Shown: positions 22,450 to 31,724, counted from the first letter of the stretch. The stretch: DNA of 44,226 bases from Dysgonamonadaceae bacterium (GCA_029975415.1 JARKPE010000127.1:1-44226), one strand, 5' to 3'. Numbers and translations are program-made. Notes: generated from the letters alone by a model not told the origin.

Positions 22450-23976
22450 TTATTCACTCACGAAAAGTCTTTTGCTCGAAAAAACCGGATCGCAGGTAAC
22501 GTTCATTTTCAGTTTTCGAAGTCCTGCCTCGTCGCCCGGAGTAGGAATGTGTGTGGAGTGCATTTCGCAGTTGTACAACTCGGTAAGTTTTTGCAAAGCC
22601 ATTTGTGCAGCGGGATTCGAAATGGCACTAATCGACAGTGCGATGAGCGTTTCTTCCACATCCAGACTAACATTCTTCCCATTCAAAATATCTTTTTTGA
22701 GATGAGTAACCGAATCGATAATGTTTTCGGGCAAAAGTATCATATTGTCCGGAAGTCCGGCAAGGTATTTTGTTGCATTCAGAATCATGCTCGAAGAGGC
22801 ATGCAGAAGCGGCGAATTTTTACCGGTTACAATGGTTCCGTCATGCAATTCGATGGCAGCGCCACAATAAATGCCTGCATAGCCTTTGCCGCACCTTTCG
22901 GCTTCTTTCGCTGCATTGCGTGCGGGTTCAACCACTCGTCGGTCTTCGTCTTTAGCACCCACCTTGCGCATGATTTCCGTTGTGCGCTCCACCGTATCCT
23001 TACCCGTTCGTCCCATAGCATATTCGACAAAACTTTGTAAATGACGGCGAATAATTTCCTGATAAGCCGCTTTTTGGCACACTTCGTCGTCGATAATGCC
23101 CGCACTGATGCGATTAACACCCATATCGGTAGGTGATTGGTAAATGGAAGCACCTCCGGTGATTTTTTCCAAAATCTTTTTCAGCAAACCGAATGCTTCG
23201 ATGTCGCGATTGTAGTTTACAGCAACCTTGCCGTATGCTTTTAGGTGATAGGAATCGATCATATTCACATCGCGCAAATCTGCCGTGGCAGCTTCATAAG
23301 CGGTATTTACCAGATGATGGAGCGGCAAATTCCAAACAGGAAAAGTTTCGAATTTGGCATAACCGGCTTTACTGCCTTTTCGGTATTCGTGATAAAGGTT
23401 ACCCAAAGCTGTCGCGAGTTTTCCGCTTCCGGGGCCTGGCCCTGTAACGACAACAATGGGTTTATGGGTTTCGATATAGGCGTTGGCACCGTAACCTTCG
23501 TCGCTCACGATCAGATCTACATTTTTGGGATAGCCTTTGGTGGGATAGTGGAGATAAACTTTTATACCGCGAAGTTCGAGTTTATTCTTGAAAATCATTG
23601 CCGCAGGCTGACCTGTGAATCGGGTAATGACTATCGCCGTTACGTCGATGCCGTACCACTTGAGATCATCGATGCTCTTGAGTACATCCACATCGTAAGT
23701 AATGCCGAAATCGGCGCGGATTTTGTTGCGTTCGATGTCGCCGGCATAAATGCACATGATGACATCCACTTTGTCTTTCAGGCTTTGCAGCAGCTGCATC
23801 TTGACATTGGGCGCAAACCCGGGAAGAACACGTGCAGCATGATAATCGTACAGAATTTTGCCACCAAATTCGAGATAAAGTTTCCCGTCGAATTGATTAA
23901 CTCGCTCCAGGATGGCTTTACTTTGTTCCTGTAAATATTTCTGATTGTCAAACCCGATACGATTGATATGTTCCAT
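22450..23976 (-). CDS. DUF1846 domain-containing protein
   Basis: A 508-residue cytoplasmic protein of the DUF1846 family, widespread in Firmicutes and Bacteroidota. It opens MEHINRIGFDNQKYLQEQSKAI, has LYLEFGGKILYDYHAARVLPGF near residue 35, and a nucleotide-loop-like VVVTGPGPGSGKLATALGN near residue 180. Members have been solved structurally, but the function is not established. There is no transmembrane segment. It stands alone on the minus strand; the broken DUF6496 gene converges on it from the left. Confidence 0.9.
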   Translation of the reverse strand: MEHINRIGFDNQKYLQEQSKAILERVNQFDGKLYLEFGGKILYDYHAARVLPGFAPNVKMQLLQSLKDKVDVIMCIYAGDIERNKIRADFGITYDVDVLKSIDDLKWYGIDVTAIVITRFTGQPAAMIFKNKLELRGIKVYLHYPTKGYPKNVDLIVSDEGYGANAYIETHKPIVVVTGPGPGSGKLATALGNLYHEYRKGSKAGYAKFETFPVWNLPLHHLVNTAYEAATADLRDVNMIDSYHLKAYGKVAVNYNRDIEAFGLLKKILEKITGGASIYQSPTDMGVNRISAGIIDDEVCQKAAYQEIIRRHLQSFVEYAMGRTGKDTVERTTEIMRKVGAKDEDRRVVEPARNAAKEAERCGKGYAGIYCGAAIELHDGTIVTGKNSPLLHASSSMILNATKYLAGLPDNMILLPENIIDSVTHLKKDILNGKNVSLDVEETLIALSISAISNPAAQMALQKLTELYNCEMHSTHIPTPGDEAGLRKLKMNVTCDPVFSSKRLFVSE

Positions 23977-24124
23977 TTTCCGAATCTTGTGTTAAAAAAC
24001 TCGGGCTCAAAATTACATAAAATAGCGGGTATTTGAAAGTAAATCTTCCGTTTTTCTTTTTCAGCGATTGCTACTTTCCGGCAACTCAACATTCGGCGCA
24101 TTCCGTCCGATTTTTCCGTATCAA

Positions 24125-24604
24125 TTAAGGCAACGGAAACGAATGGTTGAAAAGACGCGTTTCGGCCAACTGCTCATATTTAGTCCCTTTTTTCCCATAG
24201 TTGGCGTACGGATAGATGCTTATTCCGCCACGTGGCGTGAATATCCCTGTTACTTCGATATATTTCGGTTCCATCAATCTGATCAAGTCTTTCATGATGA
24301 TATTAACGCAGTCCTCGTGGAATGCACCATGATTGCGAAAACTGAACAGATAGAGTTTCAAACTCTTGCTCTCAACCATTTTCACATCCGGAATATAATC
24401 GATGCGGATGGTTGCAAAATCGGGCTGCCCGGTGATCGGGCAAAGGCTTGTGAATTCGGGACAGTTAAACGTTACCCAATAGTCGTTGTCGGGATGTTTG
24501 TTGACGAAAGTTTCGAGCATTTCGGGAGCATAATCCGTTTTGTATTCGGTTTTGTGCCCCAAGTGGCTCAATCCTTCCAAATGATCTGGTTTCGATTCCA
24601 TCAT
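24125..24604 (-). CDS. queF: NADPH-dependent preQ0 reductase QueF
   Basis: A 159-residue short-form QueF that reduces 7-cyano-7-deazaguanine (preQ0) to preQ1 for queuosine in tRNA. The catalytic cysteine lies in [14 protein letters not shown]; substrate-binding acids are in [16 protein letters not shown]; the family's ESKSLKLYL motif is intact. The track start at 24721 would run back into queC, so the start is set at ATG 24604 (24601 also possible), which gives [16 protein letters not shown] and the normal length. The gene begins 37 nt after queC ends, in the same operon. Confidence 0.95.
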   Translation of the reverse strand: MMESKPDHLEGLSHLGHKTEYKTDYAPEMLETFVNKHPDNDYWVTFNCPEFTSLCPITGQPDFATIRIDYIPDVKMVESKSLKLYLFSFRNHGAFHEDCVNIIMKDLIRLMEPKYIEVTGIFTPRGGISIYPYANYGKKGTKYEQLAETRLFNHSFPLP

Positions 24605-24641
24605 AATATAACAGTAGTTAATATTCCAAACAATCTGATTG

Positions 24642-25307
24642 TTATTTTCTTTCGGCGAGATATTCCTGAAGACCCTTGTTGCGCAGTTTGCAAGCCGGAC
24701 AGTGTCCGCAACCGTCGGCAATAATGCCGTTGTAGCACGTCAGCGTTTCGTTTCTCACCAAGTCGAAAACACCCAATTCGTCGGCAAGCTGCCAGACCTG
24801 TTTTTTGTTTCGCCACATCAAGGGCGTATGAATCAAAAATTGTCGATCCATTGCCAAATTGAGCGTAGCATTTACCGATTTGATAAACGTATCGCGACAA
24901 TCGGGATAGCCGCTGTAGTCGGCTTCGGAAACTCCTGTAACCAAATGTCGAATATTTCGTGCATAGGCGATGGTAGCGGCAAAAGTCAAAAAAAGCATGT
25001 TGCGTCCCGGAACAAAGGTATTGGGATAGGAATCCGCCGGCTTTTCTTCGTCCATTACCATACTCTTGTCGGTAAGCGAATTTGGAGCCAGGTGCGATAT
25101 AATGGTGGCATCCAACACTTGGAACGACACATTGGCCATCGAGGCGATTCGCTCGGCGTTTTTTACCTCCTGCGAGTGCCGTTGACCATAAGAAAAACAC
25201 AGGGTATGTACGTTTCTGAAATTTTGTTTTGCCCAAAAAAGGCAGGTTGTAGAATCCTGGCCTCCCGAAAAAAGCACAAGGGCGTCTTCGTTTTTATATT
25301 CGTTCAT
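24642..25307 (-). CDS. queC: 7-cyano-7-deazaguanine synthase QueC
   Basis: A 221-residue ATP-dependent enzyme that turns 7-carboxy-7-deazaguanine into preQ0. The PP-loop is [16 protein letters not shown] near residue 12; [14 protein letters not shown] follows; the zinc site is formed by cysteines in ETLCYN and [14 protein letters not shown] near the C-terminus. queF follows directly; queD and queE are not in the window. ATG at 25307 fits the family start. Confidence 0.96.
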   Translation of the reverse strand: MNEYKNEDALVLFSGGQDSTTCLFWAKQNFRNVHTLCFSYGQRHSQEVKNAERIASMANVSFQVLDATIISHLAPNSLTDKSMVMDEEKPADSYPNTFVPGRNMLFLTFAATIAYARNIRHLVTGVSEADYSGYPDCRDTFIKSVNATLNLAMDRQFLIHTPLMWRNKKQVWQLADELGVFDLVRNETLTCYNGIIADGCGHCPACKLRNKGLQEYLAERK

Positions 25308-25531
25308 CGAGATTTACAGTTTGAGATGTTGACATTTATTTTTAGACAAAGTTACACGATAATTTCCAATTGTAATATGCAACATGCTAATGCTTTTTCG
25401 CAAAGTTAATTCACTGATATTATTTTGATGAAAATTTACTCGGTCGTCCAACTTTTTCATGATTAAAAAGACAAATTTCGCACCTCTAAATTGAACTTGG
25501 CTTGTTCCATAAAAAGGAATCACTGATAATT

Positions 25532-25738
25532 TTCTTGCAGATTTTCGCAGACCTTTTTCGCTGATTTACCCGGATTTTCTGCGTATATTTGCGATATTCT
25601 TATCTGCGTCATTCTACATGAAATGATTTTAGTTCTTTCTTGCTGATTTTCACAGACCTTTTTCGCTGATTTACCCGGATTTTCTGCGTATATCTGCGGT
25701 ATTCTATCTGCGTCATTCTGCGTGAAACGAATTTTATT
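25532..25738. repeat. Two tandem units of about 105 bp (GCAGA-type Bacteroidota repeat)
   Basis: Unit 1 begins TTCTTGCAGATTTTCGCAGA at 25532; unit 2 begins TTCTTGCTGATTTTCACAGA at 25637. They share CCTTTTTCGCTGATTTACCC followed by GGATTTTCTGCGTATAT and a TATCTGCGTCATTCT core, with few differences. The 81-residue ORF of the track is only a translation of this repeat. Shorter pieces of the same motif occur near position 73. Confidence 0.85.
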
Positions 25739-25761
25739 AGCACATTGGCACATTCTTCGAT

Positions 25762-26589
25762 TCATTCATGCTGTTTTGCTGAAAGTCTTTTGACTTCGCG
25801 AACAACCAACGGGAATGCGGGATAAGTCATGTCGTGTCCGTAACCTTGAAGTTCGAGCAATCGGGTTTGCTGATGGCCTACCACTTTCATCATCCGTGCC
25901 AGATAGGCATTTTCCTCGTAACGTCCAAGCATTTCCTGTTCTCGGTCACCGGTAATCAAAAGAAGAGGCGGAGCATCCACTCTGACGTGCCACAGCGGAG
26001 CCAACGAATCAATTTGCGGTTGCGTATCCTTGATATTACGCTCGCTGCGAATGGTAAAATGGGTAATGGTCTGACCGCTCAACGGAATCAATCCGGCAAT
26101 CCGGTTAGCATCTATTCCGTACATCGCCAGATAATGTTTGTCGAGACCGATCATCAGGGTCAGGTAGCCACCTGCCGAATGTCCCGAAACGAATATTTTA
26201 GTCGTATCGCCTCCGAATTGTGCGATGTGACGGAATACCCAAGCCACCGCAGCCGCTGCATCTTCAATGTATTCGGGCGCTTTGGCTCTCGGTGCAAGCC
26301 GATAATTCACGCCAACCACGCAAATGTCGTTATTCTTGAATGCTTCGGGAATTTCCTTGCTTCCGCCCGTCAGTCCGCCGCCGTGAAACCATACCAACGT
26401 TGCGAAACCCTTTTTATTGGTCGGGTAATAAATATCCAGTTTGCAACGCTCGTCGATATACGCATTTGATATCCGAATCGGCTCGGAATAGTAGGAAATA
26501 TCGGTTTGGGTTTGATAAACCGTTTTTTGAGCCATTGCCGTCAACGACAGGCTCATTGTCAAAAAGAGAATTTGAAATTTCTTATCCAT
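25762..26589 (-). CDS. Secreted alpha/beta hydrolase (BD-FAE/esterase-like)
   Basis: A 275-residue exported hydrolase of the carboxylesterase/lipase-like group. A signal peptide (MDKKFQILFLTMSLSLTAMAQ) is followed by the oxyanion motif LVWFHGGGLTGG, the nucleophile elbow FVSGHSAGGYLTLM, the acid in LLITGDREQEM and the histidine in LQGYGHDMTYP, a full catalytic triad. The substrate is not known; an ester on plant or host glycans is plausible. ATG 26589 is preferred over the track's 26634 since it gives the signal peptide directly. Confidence 0.88.
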   Translation of the reverse strand: MDKKFQILFLTMSLSLTAMAQKTVYQTQTDISYYSEPIRISNAYIDERCKLDIYYPTNKKGFATLVWFHGGGLTGGSKEIPEAFKNNDICVVGVNYRLAPRAKAPEYIEDAAAAVAWVFRHIAQFGGDTTKIFVSGHSAGGYLTLMIGLDKHYLAMYGIDANRIAGLIPLSGQTITHFTIRSERNIKDTQPQIDSLAPLWHVRVDAPPLLLITGDREQEMLGRYEENAYLARMMKVVGHQQTRLLELQGYGHDMTYPAFPLVVREVKRLSAKQHE

Positions 26590-26760
26590 TTTATTTCGGT
26601 TGTCTGCAAAACAATTCATACAACAAAAATACAACTTTTATTTCATCCGATTATTTGTGATTCCTAATTCACATTTTCATGACTGACAACCAATAACAAT
26701 TTCAGCTTCGATAAATTATCGATCCGATGATTTATCTATTCACCGATGAATTTCGAGTCT

Positions 26761-26820
26761 AACTGTCCTCTTTATATAAAGAGAAAAGTGCTGCCACCAG
26801 GCAACACAAGAGTTAAGATA
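26761..26820 (+). repeat. Structured repeat family 2, partial copy
   Basis: AACTGTCC, palindrome CTCTTTATATAAAGAG (26768-26783), then GTGCTGCC acca GGCAACAC (26788-26807) and AGAGTTAAGATAT. It aligns with the right half of the 27251-27384 copy. Confidence 0.7.
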
Positions 26821-26874
26821 TTCTTACCGGTGCAAAACTAACTTCGCTTCTTTGTGCCTTCTTGGCAAAGAAAT

Positions 26875-26957
26875 GTTCTACATTTCAGGCAGGTTTCTGA
26901 CGACGATTCATGCCGCAGAATAAATTCTGCGGTTATGAAAATTCGGCTTTTCAAGCC
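26875..26957 (-). repeat. Structured repeat family 1, reversed copy
   Basis: Read on the minus strand: GGCTTGAAAAGCC, TTTTCATAACCGCAG, the stem CCGCAGAAT / ATTCTGCGG (26913-26932), a spacer with GTCGTC, then CTGCCTGAAA. It aligns with 27019-27107 read forward. Confidence 0.65.
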
Positions 26958-27018
26958 AAAAACACCTTCGAATACAGAAACCCATCGCAGTGGAAGCCTT
27001 CAATTCATTGGCTTGCTT

Positions 27019-27107
27019 TTGCCTGAAAGGCAATAACCTTCATAACCGCAGGTCACCGACCTGCGGACAAAGACGTCCCTGCAATCCCTGCCTGAAAGGA
27101 AGAACTC
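27019..27107 (+). repeat. Structured repeat family 1, forward copy
   Basis: TTGCC tgaaa GGCAA, CTTCATAACCGCAG, the perfect stem CCGCAGGTC acc GACCTGCGG (27046-27066), GACGTC, then CCTGCCTGAAAGGAAGAAC. I recall similar sequences scattered between genes in Bacteroidota. Confidence 0.7.
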
Positions 27108-27250
27108 TTGCCGTTGTACAAATGAATATCCACACCGGCAGAAAAAGAACAAACAAAACGAAAATTCGTAATTTAAAATTCTTATTTCTCTACTTCCCAT
27201 TTCTCTATTTCTTGTTAATTCTCAATTGTCAATTATCCATTATCCATTAC

Positions 27251-27384
27251 ATCATAACACCTCCCCGCCTTCGGCGGTACCCCTCTTATCTTAAGAGGGG
27301 AGTAATTATGGGATTACACCATCTGAACTGTCCCCTTAAGATAAAGGGACAAGTGCTGCCGTCAGGCAGCACAGGGGTTATGAT
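27251..27384 (+). repeat. Structured repeat family 2, full copy with terminal inverted repeats
   Basis: Ends ATCATAACACC (27251-27261) and GGGGTTATGAT (27374-27384) are inverted with one mismatch. Inside are hairpins CCGCC ttc GGCGG, CCCCTCTTA tct TAAGAGGGG, CCCTT...AAGGG and GTGCTGCC gtca GGCAGCAC. The layout is MITE- or REP-like, with no coding capacity. Confidence 0.75.
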
Positions 27385-27560
27385 ATCTCTTCACTTCCAA
27401 CTTCTTCACTTCTTCTTAATTACCATCGCCGTACTTGGTTTGAATCAACACCAAAGGTACATTTTTTGTAAACCTATTTCGGAACACGATACAACTTTTT
27501 GTAAAGGTCGTTGTTTAAAATCAACAGAATTTCATTCACAACAACAATAGGAAAGAAAAT

Positions 27561-29090
27561 ATGAAAAAAGCAAACAACCAGGCATTGGTAATTTTCGGGG
27601 CATCGGGCGACCTAACCTATCGAAAACTCATTCCGGCGGTTTTCGATTTATATATGAACAATCTGCTCCCCGAAGGATATGTGGTTTTGGGGGTCAGTCG
27701 TACAAAATATACCGATAAGGAATTCCGAAAAAAGATGTCGGAAGGTATTCGTCAATTTTCGAATTTTAAAGATACAGCTTGTGAAAAGATCAACGATTTC
27801 GTGGCTAAAATCTTTTATCTGAGTATCGATACCGAAAATGGAGACGATTATGCACTGGTGAAGGAAAAACTTTCCAAACTGAATGACAAGTTCAATTTGC
27901 AACACAACTATATTTTCTATCTTTCGACGCCTCCTTCGCTTTATCCTCTCATTCCAAAATTTCTTTATGGACAGGGACTTACGATTCAGGAAAAGGGATT
28001 CAGGCGTATCATTATCGAAAAACCCTTCGGGCACGATTTGCAATCGGCCATCGAATTAAACAAGCTGTTGCTCGAGTTTTTCAGTGAAGATCAGATATAC
28101 CGCATCGATCATTATTTGGGAAAAGAAACCGTGCAAAACCTTATGGTTACACGCTTTGCCAACGGAATTTACGAACCGCTGTGGAACAGAAATTATGTAG
28201 AGCATGTTGAAATCACGGCAGCCGAGAGTTTAGGTATGGAAGATCGGGGTGGATATTACGACAACGCCGGTGCCTTGCGCGACATGATTCAAAACCATTT
28301 GCTTCAAGTGGTTTCGCTCGTGGCAATGGAGCCTCCCATCAAAAATACGCCCGAAGATATCCGCTACGAAAAGATGAAAGTATTTCGGGCACTGCATCCA
28401 CTGAGTGAAGATGATCTGAAAAACAACGTGATCAGAGGGCAATATACGGCGTCGAACATTCGTGGGAAACACTACGTGGGTTATCGCGAAGAACCCGGCG
28501 TCAACAGTGAATCGCGCACTGAAACGTATGTGGCCATGAAATTCTATATCGACAATTGGCGCTGGGCCGGCGTACCTTTCTACGTTCGCACCGGCAAACG
28601 AATGCCTACGCGTGTTTCGGAAGTTGTCATCCACTTCAGGCCATCGCCACTGCCCCTCTACAAGCACGAAGATGGAGAAAACAAAGGCTTCAACCAATTG
28701 ATTTTGCGCATCCAACCCGACGAAGGCATTTTGCTGAAGACAGGGATGAAAGTTCCCGGAAGCAGCAACGAAGTGAAATCGGTGAACATGGATTTCCACT
28801 ATTCCGAACTCACCGATCATTATATACCCGAAGCTTATGAACGACTGATTCTCGATTGCATGCAGGGCGACAATACGCTTTTCATGCAAGGCGAAGCCGT
28901 GGAAGAAACCTGGCGGTTTGTGCAGCCCATTCTCGACTATTGGGAAAAACATCCCGAAGCTGCATTATACGGTTATCCGGCAGGTTCGTGGGGACCGGAT
29001 GTTGCCGACGATCTCATCGAAGGAGCAGATAATACCTGGCGTTATCCCTGCAAGAATCTGGCCGACGACGGCATTTATTGCGAATTGTAA
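27561..29090 (+). CDS. zwf: Glucose-6-phosphate dehydrogenase
   Basis: A 509-residue enzyme that oxidises glucose 6-phosphate to 6-phosphogluconolactone with NADP+ (or NAD+), the entry to the oxidative pentose phosphate pathway. The N-terminal nucleotide motif is VIFGASGDLTYRKLIPA; the substrate/catalytic motif RIDHYLGKETVQNLMV is near residue 180; PFYVRTGKRMP and the C-terminal SWGP...LIEGADNTWRYP segment are intact. pgl follows after 39 nt. gnd, which in many relatives is upstream, is absent; a repeat block occupies that side. Confidence 0.98.
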   Translation: MKKANNQALVIFGASGDLTYRKLIPAVFDLYMNNLLPEGYVVLGVSRTKYTDKEFRKKMSEGIRQFSNFKDTACEKINDFVAKIFYLSIDTENGDDYALVKEKLSKLNDKFNLQHNYIFYLSTPPSLYPLIPKFLYGQGLTIQEKGFRRIIIEKPFGHDLQSAIELNKLLLEFFSEDQIYRIDHYLGKETVQNLMVTRFANGIYEPLWNRNYVEHVEITAAESLGMEDRGGYYDNAGALRDMIQNHLLQVVSLVAMEPPIKNTPEDIRYEKMKVFRALHPLSEDDLKNNVIRGQYTASNIRGKHYVGYREEPGVNSESRTETYVAMKFYIDNWRWAGVPFYVRTGKRMPTRVSEVVIHFRPSPLPLYKHEDGENKGFNQLILRIQPDEGILLKTGMKVPGSSNEVKSVNMDFHYSELTDHYIPEAYERLILDCMQGDNTLFMQGEAVEETWRFVQPILDYWEKHPEAALYGYPAGSWGPDVADDLIEGADNTWRYPCKNLADDGIYCEL

Positions 29091-29129
29091 TTCGCTTTTT
29101 GTCGATTATTTGAAAACTAAAAGAGAAAA

Positions 29130-29852
29130 ATGGAAATTCGAATTTTTGATACTCAGCCACAGCTCAATCAGGCATTCACCGACTGGCTGAAAGAAATTGC
29201 GCGCAACAAAGATTGTGTCAATATAGCTCTTTCGGGGGGCTCAACGCCAAAATCGCTTTTCGATGAGTGGTCGATGAATCATCGGGACGATATCGATTGG
29301 GATCGGATAAGATTTTTTTGGGGTGACGAACGTTGCGTACCGCCTGACGACGAACAAAGCAATTACAGGATGACGCGCGAACACCTGTTCGACAAACAGT
29401 CAATACCCGAAAATCATATTTTTCGTATTCACGGCGAAGATGATCCCGACGCCGAAGCTCAGCGCTACGCCGAAGTATTGCGCAACGAGTTGCCGATTGT
29501 GGCCGGAGTACCTGTCTTCGATGTAGTGATGCTCGGCATGGGGGATGACGGACACACGGCTTCTATTTTCCCTGATCAACTTTCGCTCTGGAATAGCGAT
29601 CAACTGTGTGTGGTGGGTACGCATCCGCAATCCGGACAAAAAAGAGTCAGCCTGACAGGGAAAGTCATCAATCATGCCCAATATGTTGCTTTGCTGGTAA
29701 CCGGCGAAAATAAGGCGGAGAAAGTTGTTGAGATTATTGAAAATCCTCAGGAGGCGGCAAAAAAATATCCGGCAGCACAAGTGCAACCGGAATCCGGTAA
29801 TTTGGTGTGGTTTTTAGATCGCACTGCGGCACAAAAACTAACCAAACAGTAG
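29130..29852 (+). CDS. pgl: 6-phosphogluconolactonase
   Basis: A 240-residue DevB-type lactonase that hydrolyses 6-phosphogluconolactone to 6-phosphogluconate. Motifs: NIALSGGSTPKSLFDEW near residue 30, RIRFFWGDERCVPPDDEQSN near 65, and DVVMLGMGDDGHTASIFPD near 135. It is directly behind zwf in one operon and converges with def, leaving 13 nt between the two stop codons. Confidence 0.97.
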   Translation: MEIRIFDTQPQLNQAFTDWLKEIARNKDCVNIALSGGSTPKSLFDEWSMNHRDDIDWDRIRFFWGDERCVPPDDEQSNYRMTREHLFDKQSIPENHIFRIHGEDDPDAEAQRYAEVLRNELPIVAGVPVFDVVMLGMGDDGHTASIFPDQLSLWNSDQLCVVGTHPQSGQKRVSLTGKVINHAQYVALLVTGENKAEKVVEIIENPQEAAKKYPAAQVQPESGNLVWFLDRTAAQKLTKQ

Positions 29853-29865
29853 CCCCTCACATCCT

Positions 29866-30423
29866 CTATTTTGCCGTTTTCACCCGATAGTGGCAATTGG
29901 TTCTGCCGTTTGCCATATTGGTGAGTTTGCCTTTGATCAATCTTTTGCGAATGGGGGCAATTTTATCGACGAAAAGGATTCCGTCCAAGTGATCGTATTC
30001 GTGTTGAATGGCACGAGCCATGAATCCCGAAAATTCATCTTCGTGCGGTTGCAGATTTTCGTCGAGATAAGCAATTCGGATATTTCCTTCGCGTGGCACT
30101 TTTTCGTGAATACCGGGAATGCTCAAACAACCCTCTTCCACAAGTTCCAATTCGCCCCAACGTTCGGTGATGTGGGCATTGATAAACACTTTTTTAAAGC
30201 CCTTAAACTCGGGATTCTCATCGCTGAGCGGATCAAGATCGACAACAAAAATGCGATCTTCGAGCCCAACCTGTGGTGCAGCCAACCCTACTCCATCGGC
30301 ATGATACATGGTCTCGAACATATTGTCGATCAATTCCTTCAAATTGGGATAATTAGCAGGGTCGATATCTTTTGCAACTTTTCTTAAAATAGGATGTCCG
30401 TAAATATAAATAGGTAATATCAT
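29866..30423 (-). CDS. def: Peptide deformylase
   Basis: A 185-residue metalloenzyme that removes the N-formyl group from new proteins. All three family motifs are present: [19 protein letters not shown] and [10 protein letters not shown], giving the metal ligands Cys, His, His and the catalytic Glu. It is the last gene of the lptB-ruvX-def run, 11 nt after ruvX. Confidence 0.98.
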   Translation of the reverse strand: MILPIYIYGHPILRKVAKDIDPANYPNLKELIDNMFETMYHADGVGLAAPQVGLEDRIFVVDLDPLSDENPEFKGFKKVFINAHITERWGELELVEEGCLSIPGIHEKVPREGNIRIAYLDENLQPHEDEFSGFMARAIQHEYDHLDGILFVDKIAPIRKRLIKGKLTNMANGRTNCHYRVKTAK

Positions 30424-30434
30424 CGTTAATTATT

Positions 30435-30860
30435 TCATTTATAATTCATTCTTTTGCTTTCCATATATCCCTGAAGAATAATGGTAGCACTGATTTCGTC
30501 CACAAGCGCTTTGTTTTGACGATCTTTCTTTTTCAAACCTCCGTCGATCATCGACTGATGAGCCATCTTCGAGGTGAAACGTTCATCGAAATATTCGATC
30601 ACCAAATTTGGATACAGTTTACGCAAACGATTGACGAACGGCTCTATCCGGCGAATATTTTCCGATAGCTCATTGTTCATTTGTTTGGGCAATCCTACTA
30701 CAATTGTCGAAACTTCTTCCTTTTGCAGATAATCATGCAGGAAATCGAACAAACGAGATGTCTCGACGGTAGTCAGGCCGTTGGCAATGATTTGCAAGGG
30801 ATCGCTCACGGCGATACCGGTGCGTTTTTTACCGTAATCGATGGCAAGCAACCTTCCCAT
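30435..30860 (-). CDS. ruvX: Putative pre-16S rRNA nuclease / Holliday junction resolvase YqgF (RuvX)
   Basis: A 141-residue RNase H-fold protein. The first strand carries the catalytic Asp in LLAIDYGKKRTGIAVSDP; ISTIVVGLPKQMNNELSE and EYFDERFTSKMAHQ supply the remaining conserved positions, ending with a LVDEISATIILQGY helix. In E. coli YqgF acts in 16S rRNA 5' end maturation; a recombination role has also been suggested. It starts six nt after lptB ends. Confidence 0.95.
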   Translation of the reverse strand: MGRLLAIDYGKKRTGIAVSDPLQIIANGLTTVETSRLFDFLHDYLQKEEVSTIVVGLPKQMNNELSENIRRIEPFVNRLRKLYPNLVIEYFDERFTSKMAHQSMIDGGLKKKDRQNKALVDEISATIILQGYMESKRMNYK

Positions 30861-30866
30861 TGGCGG

Positions 30867-31697
30867 TTATCCAATATCGAATGTGCGGCGACGCAATTCA
30901 AAATCGCGTCCCAAATACTTCTCGCGTACAATCGGATTTTCGGCGAGCTCTTCGGCCGTACCCTGAAAGAGTACTTTACCTTCGAATAACAGGTATGCCC
31001 GATCGGTAATGCTGAGCGTTTCGTCCACATTGTGATCGGTAATCAGGATGCCGATATTGCGATATTTGAGTTGAGCCACTATGGACTGAATATCCTGAAC
31101 GGCAATAGGATCGATGCCGGCAAAAGGTTCGTCGAGCATGATAAACTTGGGATCGATAGCCAGACATCGGGCTATTTCGGCACGACGACGTTCTCCTCCC
31201 GAAAGTCGATCGCCTTGATTCTTACGTACTTTTTGCAATCCGAACTCCGAAATCAAACTTTCGAGTTTTTGCTTTTGTTCTTTAGGCGTTTTGTCGGTGA
31301 ATTCGAGCACCGCACGTATATTGTCTTCAACCGACATTTTTCGAAAAATAGATGCTTCCTGTGCCAGATAACCAATCCCGTTCTGAGCGCGCTTATAAAC
31401 CGGATATTTGGTTATGTTGCGGTCGCCGATATAAATTTCGCCTTCGTTGGGAACAATCAATCCGACGGTCATGTAAAAAGTGGTCGTTTTGCCGGCACCG
31501 TTTGGTCCCAACAGTCCCACAATCTCTCCCTGACGCACATTGATCGAAACATGATTCACCACCGTCCGCTTCCCGTATTTCTTCACCAGATTCTCGGTGC
31601 GCAACATCAGCGTATCTCCTTCTTCACCTTCAAACATGTCCGTTACAGGTTCGGTGGTATCCGATGACAACATTATTTCTTCGAGATTTTCATCCAT
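30867..31697 (-). CDS. lptB: LPS export ABC transporter ATP-binding protein
   Basis: A 276-residue ATPase of the LptB type, which drives LptFG to extract LPS from the inner membrane. Walker A is [14 protein letters not shown], the Q-loop [10 protein letters not shown], the signature [17 protein letters not shown], Walker [15 protein letters not shown], the switch [11 protein letters not shown] roughly 30-residue acidic N-terminal extension precedes the ABC domain. Start ATG 31697 is chosen over 31727, because a -7 box (TACCTTTG, 31724-31717) covers the earlier one. It heads the lptB-ruvX-def operon. Confidence 0.95.
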   Translation of the reverse strand: MDENLEEIMLSSDTTEPVTDMFEGEEGDTLMLRTENLVKKYGKRTVVNHVSINVRQGEIVGLLGPNGAGKTTTFYMTVGLIVPNEGEIYIGDRNITKYPVYKRAQNGIGYLAQEASIFRKMSVEDNIRAVLEFTDKTPKEQKQKLESLISEFGLQKVRKNQGDRLSGGERRRAEIARCLAIDPKFIMLDEPFAGIDPIAVQDIQSIVAQLKYRNIGILITDHNVDETLSITDRAYLLFEGKVLFQGTAEELAENPIVREKYLGRDFELRRRTFDIG

Positions 31698-31716
31698 TCT
31701 TTTCGAAAAATTTTTG

Positions 31717-31724
31717 CAAAGGTA
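31717..31724 (-). promoter_or_regulatory. -7 element of the lptB operon
   Basis: Minus-strand TACCTTTG, about 20 bases before ATG 31697. No matching TTTG was found 19-21 bases upstream. Confidence 0.55.

Larger units (their letters stand above)
26590..27560. other. Gene-free repeat-rich block between the hydrolase and zwf
   Basis: About 970 bases with no credible gene. It holds two families of structured repeats in a nested order: family 2 partial (26761-26820), family 1 reversed (about 26875-26957), family 1 forward (27019-27107), family 2 full (27251-27384). Heptamer-like pyrimidine words (27181-27245) lie between them. ORFs in the track here (186, 66 and 60 residues) are translations of repeats. 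A minus-strand TACCTTTG at 27452-27459 resembles a -7 box with no gene behind it. Confidence 0.7.

Noticed and set aside
25520-25765. 81-residue ORF on the minus strand
   Set aside because: It is the translation of two tandem repeat units, as shown by the duplicated peptide; not a gene.
27452-27459. Minus-strand TACCTTTG as a promoter
   Set aside because: No gene lies downstream on that strand within the repeat block and there is no -33 partner; probably chance.
26990-27550. 186-residue plus-strand ORF
   Set aside because: It runs through structured repeats and pyrimidine tracts and has no domain pattern.
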